Made by a program: the position numbers and the translations under genes. Of a stretch of 64,000 nt of DNA, positions 59,824 through 64,000 are shown one piece after another. Location of the stretch: positions 759,921-823,920 of the forward strand of contig NC_008942.1 of NCBI RefSeq assembly GCF_000015765.1, in the 5' to 3' direction. Source of the stretch: Methanocorpusculum labreanum Z. Lineage in GTDB: Archaea > Halobacteriota > Methanomicrobia > Methanomicrobiales > Methanocorpusculaceae. The notes beneath the pieces are model-generated. The model saw only the letters and a list, made by a program, of their open reading frames with translations, had not been told where the DNA came from and did not search any database. Positions within the stretch are counted from its first letter, which is position 1, and each line of letters opens with the position of its first letter.

Positions 59824-61650
59824 ATGAATCAAATACATGCTGCACAGGTCTCAAAGATCGCGAGTTTTATCTGGAATATTGCAGATGATTGTCTAAGAGA
59901 TGTTTACTCCCGCGGAAAATACCGGGATGTAATTCTTCCAATGACGGTCATCCGCCGCATAGATGCAGTCCTTGAACCAACTAAGGAGAAGGTTATAGCA
60001 CAGAAGAAGATGCTGGATAAAGCCAATATAAAGGCACAATCTGACGCTCTTTGTCTTGCTTCGGGTCAGGCATTTTACAATAGTTCACCATTTTGTTTGA
60101 AGGATCTGACATCTCGTGCAAAGCCTCAGCAGCTTAAGGCTGATTTTATTGCATATCTGGATGGATATTCTCCAAATATTCAGGAGATCCTGAATAAGTT
60201 CAAATTCAGAAATCAGATCGATACAATGATCGAAGCCGGTATTTTAGGGGCTGTCATTGAGAAGTTTGTGAGTTCAGAAATCAACCTGAGCATGAATGAT
60301 ATTCTGGATAAGCAGGGGGGAGTGAGAATGCCGGGTCTCGATAATCATATGATGGGGACTCTTTTTGAGGAGCTTTTGAGAAAGTTCAATGAAGAAAATA
60401 ACGAGGAGGCCGGAGAGCATTTTACACCGCGTGATGTTGTTGAGCTGATGGCGGATTTGGTGTTCATGCCGATTGCTGATAAAATCGAGGACGGCACGTA
60501 TCTTCTTTATGATGATGCGTGTGGTACCGGCGGTATGCTGACGGTTGGAGAGCAGCGTCTGAATGAACTGGCAATAAAATACAATAAAAAGTTCTCTGTG
60601 CATTTGTTTGGTCAGGAAACAGTTCCTGAGACGTATGCGATCTGCAAGTCAGATATGCTGTTGAAGGGTAAGGGCGAACAGGCTGAACATATTTTCTATG
60701 GTTCGACGTTGTCAAACGATGGATTTGCAGGGCACGAGTTTGATTTTATGATCTCAAATCCCCCGTATGGTAAGTCGTGGAAGACCGACGCTGAAAAGAT
60801 GGGCGGTAAAAAAGATATTTCAGACCCGCGTTTTGTTGTTCTGCACAAAAACGAAGAGCTTTCTCTGATTCCTAGGGTGAGCGATGGTCAGATGCTTTTC
60901 CTTGCAAATAATGTGAGCAAGATGAAGAGTAAGACGAAGCTTGGAAGCCGTATTGCAGAGGTCCATAATGGTTCGTCTTTGTTTACAGGGGACGCCGGTT
61001 CTGGTGAGAGTAATTTCAGGCGTTATATTATTGAGAATGACTTGGTTGAAGCCATTATTGCTTTGCCTGAAAACATCTTTTACAACACAGGTATTGCAAC
61101 ATATATCTGGGTCCTCTCGAATAAAAAATCTGAATCACGCCGTGGAAAAGTTCAGCTGATCGATGCAACATCATTCAAGACCCCGCTTAGAAAGAACCTT
61201 GGTAAGAAAAACTGCGAAGTTTCATTTGAACAGAAGAACGAGATCGTTAAACTGTTAATCGACTTCAAAGAGAACGAATTTTCAAAAATTTTCAGGAACG
61301 AGGAGTTCCTTTACTGGAGCATCACTGTTGAAAGACCGAAAGTAGATGAAGCAGGAAATGTGGTGAAGGATAAGAAAGGTAGCCCGAAGGCGGATGCAGA
61401 TCTGCGTGACGTTGAAATGGTTCCTTACGTGTATGAAGGAGGCATTGAGGCATTTATGAAAAATGAAGTGCTGCCGTATTCTCCGGATGCATGGGTCGAC
61501 GATAAGAAGACAGAAACTGGATGCGAACTGAGTTTTACAAAGTATTTCTATAAGCCGGTCGAACTTCGTTCTCTTGATGAGATAGTTGCCGATATTCGTG
61601 CTCTTGAAAAGGAATCTGATGGTATGCTTGAAGACATCCTGAGGGATTAA
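59824..61650 (+). CDS. hsdM: Type I restriction-modification DNA methyltransferase
   Basis: 608 residues. SAM site YDDACGTGGMLTVGEQRL (about 228-245) and N6-adenine motif IV NPPYGKSW (about 312-319), HsdM N-terminal helix bundle with DVILPMTVIRRIDAVLEP, and ALPENIFYNTGIATYIWVLS. With HsdS it methylates adenine in the recognition site. Begins a three-gene operon hsdM-hsdS-hsdR. Moderately AT-rich against the window. Confidence 0.97.
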   Translation: MNQIHAAQVSKIASFIWNIADDCLRDVYSRGKYRDVILPMTVIRRIDAVLEPTKEKVIAQKKMLDKANIKAQSDALCLASGQAFYNSSPFCLKDLTSRAKPQQLKADFIAYLDGYSPNIQEILNKFKFRNQIDTMIEAGILGAVIEKFVSSEINLSMNDILDKQGGVRMPGLDNHMMGTLFEELLRKFNEENNEEAGEHFTPRDVVELMADLVFMPIADKIEDGTYLLYDDACGTGGMLTVGEQRLNELAIKYNKKFSVHLFGQETVPETYAICKSDMLLKGKGEQAEHIFYGSTLSNDGFAGHEFDFMISNPPYGKSWKTDAEKMGGKKDISDPRFVVLHKNEELSLIPRVSDGQMLFLANNVSKMKSKTKLGSRIAEVHNGSSLFTGDAGSGESNFRRYIIENDLVEAIIALPENIFYNTGIATYIWVLSNKKSESRRGKVQLIDATSFKTPLRKNLGKKNCEVSFEQKNEIVKLLIDFKENEFSKIFRNEEFLYWSITVERPKVDEAGNVVKDKKGSPKADADLRDVEMVPYVYEGGIEAFMKNEVLPYSPDAWVDDKKTETGCELSFTKYFYKPVELRSLDEIVADIRALEKESDGMLEDILRD

Positions 61651-61654
61651 AAAG

Positions 61655-62995
61655 ATGCTGAAAGGTTATGAGGAGTATATGGATACTGGATATGATTGGA
61701 TTCCTCAGGTTCCAAAAACATGGGAGCAAAGACCAATTCATTCAATTACAACTCTGTCTAACGAACGAAATGGAAAGAGAAAAGATTTGGAGCTTTTGTC
61801 TGTTTACAGGGAGTTTGGAGTAATCAAAAAATCATCCCGTGACGATAATCATAATGTTGAAAGTCAAGATTTGTCTAATTACAAGTATGTCAATTCAGGT
61901 TATCTTGTAATGAACAAAATGAAAATGTGGCAAGGTTCTCTTGGGATTTCACAATATGAGGGCATAGTCAGTCCTGCATATATTGTATGTAAAGTGGATC
62001 AAGATATAATTGGAAAATACCTCCATTATCTTCTTCGGTCATCTCACTTCAAGATATTTTACAATCGTATTTCATATGGTGTAAGAGTTGGTCAATGGGA
62101 TTTACGATATAATGATTTGAAAAATCTGAAAATATATCTGCCAACATCCGACGAACAAAACCAAATCGTCCGCTATCTCAATGCAAAAGTCGCAAAAATC
62201 AACCGCCTTATTTCTGCAAAGAAAAAAGAGATCGCGCTGCTGAAGGAGTATAAGCAGGCAATAATTACAAGGGCGGTTACGAAAGGGATCTGTGCGGGCG
62301 TTCCCATGAAGGAGAGCGGGGTCGAGTGGATCGGGGAGATACCGGAGGGGTGGGAAGAAAGAAAATTGAAGTATTTATGCTCAATTAATACTGGGGACAA
62401 AGACACAATTAATCGAAATGATGATGGGTTATATCCATTCTATGTACGTTCTCCAAAAATTGAGCATATTGACACATATTCATTTGATGGAGAAGCAGTG
62501 TTAATGGCAGGAGACGGGGTTGGGGCTGGAAAAGTATTCCATTACGTTAGTGGCAAATTTGACTATCATCAAAGAGTCTACAATCTCCATTATTTCAAGG
62601 ATGTATGTGGAAAATACATATATTATTATTTAAAAGAGAATTTCTGGAGAAAAATTGAGGAGGCAAGTGCAAAGTCTACCGTAGACTCAGTCAGACTTCC
62701 AATGTTATTAGAGTTCCCAGTTGTATTTGGTCAAATAGGTGAACAACAACAGATTGTTTCGTATCTCGACGCAAAATGCTCTGCTATCGACGCGACGATC
62801 CAGAAACGGGAGCTTGCTATCGAAAAGCTGACCGCGTATAATCAGAGCCTCATCTACGAGTGCGTCACAGGAAAAGTCGACGTTCGCGGGATACACGTTG
62901 AAGAAGTTCCGGAAGCTGAATTGATTGAGGAAATGGACGAAGAAATTGTTGCCGAGTTCGATGATGAAACATCCGAAGAAGAGAATACTGAATAA
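61655..62995 (+). CDS. hsdS: Type I restriction-modification specificity subunit
   Basis: 446 residues with two target-recognition domains (about 8-160 and 225-375). Each is followed by a matching coiled-coil dimer: EQNQIVRYLNAKVAKINRLI and EQQQIVSYLDAKCSAIDATI. The recognition domains are more AT-rich than the conserved helices, as expected for exchange of specificity modules. An acidic tail ends the protein. It follows hsdM by 4 bp. Confidence 0.95.
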   Translation: MLKGYEEYMDTGYDWIPQVPKTWEQRPIHSITTLSNERNGKRKDLELLSVYREFGVIKKSSRDDNHNVESQDLSNYKYVNSGYLVMNKMKMWQGSLGISQYEGIVSPAYIVCKVDQDIIGKYLHYLLRSSHFKIFYNRISYGVRVGQWDLRYNDLKNLKIYLPTSDEQNQIVRYLNAKVAKINRLISAKKKEIALLKEYKQAIITRAVTKGICAGVPMKESGVEWIGEIPEGWEERKLKYLCSINTGDKDTINRNDDGLYPFYVRSPKIEHIDTYSFDGEAVLMAGDGVGAGKVFHYVSGKFDYHQRVYNLHYFKDVCGKYIYYYLKENFWRKIEEASAKSTVDSVRLPMLLEFPVVFGQIGEQQQIVSYLDAKCSAIDATIQKRELAIEKLTAYNQSLIYECVTGKVDVRGIHVEEVPEAELIEEMDEEIVAEFDDETSEEENTE

Positions 62996-63065
62996 AATCA
63001 CCCCAAACAATAATCTCTCACAACAACATATTATGAATTACTGATAACTTTTAAAGAAAATAACA

Positions 63066-64000
63066 ATGCCAACCAACACAAAAGAAATCGGACTCGAAGA
63101 CTTGATCGTACAACATCTCACAAGTCAGAACGGATACGAACTGGGGATCGCAAGTGAATATATCCGGTCTTCGGCCTTTGATGAAGGAAGGCTGTTTAGA
63201 TTCCTTGAAACGACCCAGGGAACCAAACTCTCACAATACGGAATACTCGAAAGCGAGAAAAAAAGAGAACAACTTGCAACAAGAATACAAGGGGAAATTG
63301 AAAAACGCGGAACGATCGATGTACTCAGAAATGGTGTTAACTTCTATCCCGCTGGAAACATCGACCTCTACTACTTCCAGCCCTCAGAAAAAAATCCGGC
63401 TGCCAAAGCAAACTTTGAAAAAAATATCTTCAGTGTAACAAGACAACTGATGTATGCCCAGAGCGGCTCAAATGAAGCTCTCGACTTCTGCATATTCATC
63501 AACGGACTCCCGGTAATAACCGCTGAACTCAAAAACCAGTTCACCCATCAGAATTACGAAAACGCGATCGAACAATACAAAAAAGATAGAAATCCCCGTG
63601 AATTACTGTTTCACTTTGGAAGATGCATAGTTCACTTCGCAATTGATGACAGTGAAATTCACATGTGTACAAAACTGGAAGGCCAAAACTCCTGGTTCTT
63701 ACCCTTCAACAAAGGATACAAAGACGGAGCCGGCAACCCCCCAAATCCCGCAGGACTCAAAACAGACTACCTCTGGACCCATACACTCACAAAAAATGAA
63801 CTATCCGACATCATAGAAAACTATGCTCAGATACTTGAAGAAAAAGATCCTGACACAGGAAAAACAAAACGAAAACAAATATTCCCCAGATACCATCAGC
63901 TGTCAGTCGTCAGAGCCTTACTCGCCGACGCAAAAGAAAACGGAGTCGGGAAAAGATACCTCATTCAGCACTCCGCAGGAAGCGGAAAATCCAACTCCAT
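63066..64000 (+). CDS. hsdR: Type I restriction endonuclease subunit, 5' part
   Basis: At least 311 codons, cut by the window edge. N-terminal HsdR nuclease domain with LDFCIFINGLPVITAELKNQ (Asp and Glu-x-Lys of the PD-(D/E)xK site, about 139-158), then FPRYHQLSVVRALLADA and Walker A region ending QHSAGSGKSNS. Translocates and cuts unmodified DNA in complex with HsdM and HsdS. Not seen by eye in the far 3' half. Starts 70 bp after hsdS. Confidence 0.95.
   Translation, partial: MPTNTKEIGLEDLIVQHLTSQNGYELGIASEYIRSSAFDEGRLFRFLETTQGTKLSQYGILESEKKREQLATRIQGEIEKRGTIDVLRNGVNFYPAGNIDLYYFQPSEKNPAAKANFEKNIFSVTRQLMYAQSGSNEALDFCIFINGLPVITAELKNQFTHQNYENAIEQYKKDRNPRELLFHFGRCIVHFAIDDSEIHMCTKLEGQNSWFLPFNKGYKDGAGNPPNPAGLKTDYLWTHTLTKNELSDIIENYAQILEEKDPDTGKTKRKQIFPRYHQLSVVRALLADAKENGVGKRYLIQHSAGSGKSNS

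Overview
The window reads as archaeal, from a methanogen. It carries an MCM replicative helicase, archaeal-type asparagine-synthetase and aspartate-carbamoyltransferase genes, Trm1, TruD, Pth2, the archaeal tyrosine recombinase XerA, a UbiA-type archaeal lipid prenyltransferase, two genes linked to methanopterin synthesis (MptD and an MptG-like GHMP protein), a MTH865-family protein, an Isf-type iron-sulfur flavoprotein and FdhD. This fits a formate-using member of the Methanomicrobiales. Moderate G+C and many Gly-Thr/Pro-rich lipoproteins would suit Methanocorpusculum, but the genus is an inference from memory. No rRNA and no CRISPR array were seen; one tRNA was.

Layout. 1-9.4 kb: TldD/PmbA pair, two RecA/KaiC-like proteins with degenerate P-loops, membrane and surface proteins, phosphoglucomutase family. 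9.6-10.6 kb: xerA beside a 28-bp dif-like palindrome. 11.4-19.7 kb: MptG-like protein, three related surface proteins in tandem, pyrBI, trm1, tRNA-Arg, UbiA, bactofilin-like protein, Isf. 19.8-25.1 kb: repeats, fdhD, phosphomevalonate dehydratase small subunit, radical SAM protein, truD-pth2. 25.1-30.0 kb: AT-rich accessory stretch with an unrecognised soluble-plus-membrane gene pair, a 280-bp inverted repeat and three genes of bacterial appearance. 30.2-32.7 kb: lipoproteins and a PlsC-like protein. 32.8-39.1 kb: an arsenic island with an eleven-gene complement in two minus-strand operons and one separate arsR. 39.1-44.3 kb: a gene split by a hairpin repeat, serine hydrolase, MTH865/winged-helix pair, SDR, TrmB. 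44.3-47.2 kb: a nuclease-like gene with an early stop codon, bracketed by inverted copies of a repeat. 47.2-59.4 kb: aldehyde dehydrogenase, thioesterase, mcm-mptD-hydrolase, a candidate structured RNA, asparagine-synthetase module, epimerase, DUF368 translocase, apgM, epoxyqueuosine-reductase-like protein. 59.8 kb to the end: type I restriction-modification hsdM-hsdS-hsdR, cut by the window edge.

The strongest unexplained signals are a modular family of intergenic hairpin repeats whose stems covary between copies (19.8, 21.0, 26.8, 39.2, 44.5, 46.8, 47.1, 49.1, 56.4 and 59.5 kb), one copy of which sits inside a coding sequence; the repeat-bracketed PD-(D/E)xK nuclease gene; the two-gene AT-rich module at 25.1-26.6 kb; and a dense AT-rich leader with three repeated palindromes and a G+C-rich folded segment in front of the asparagine-synthetase genes.
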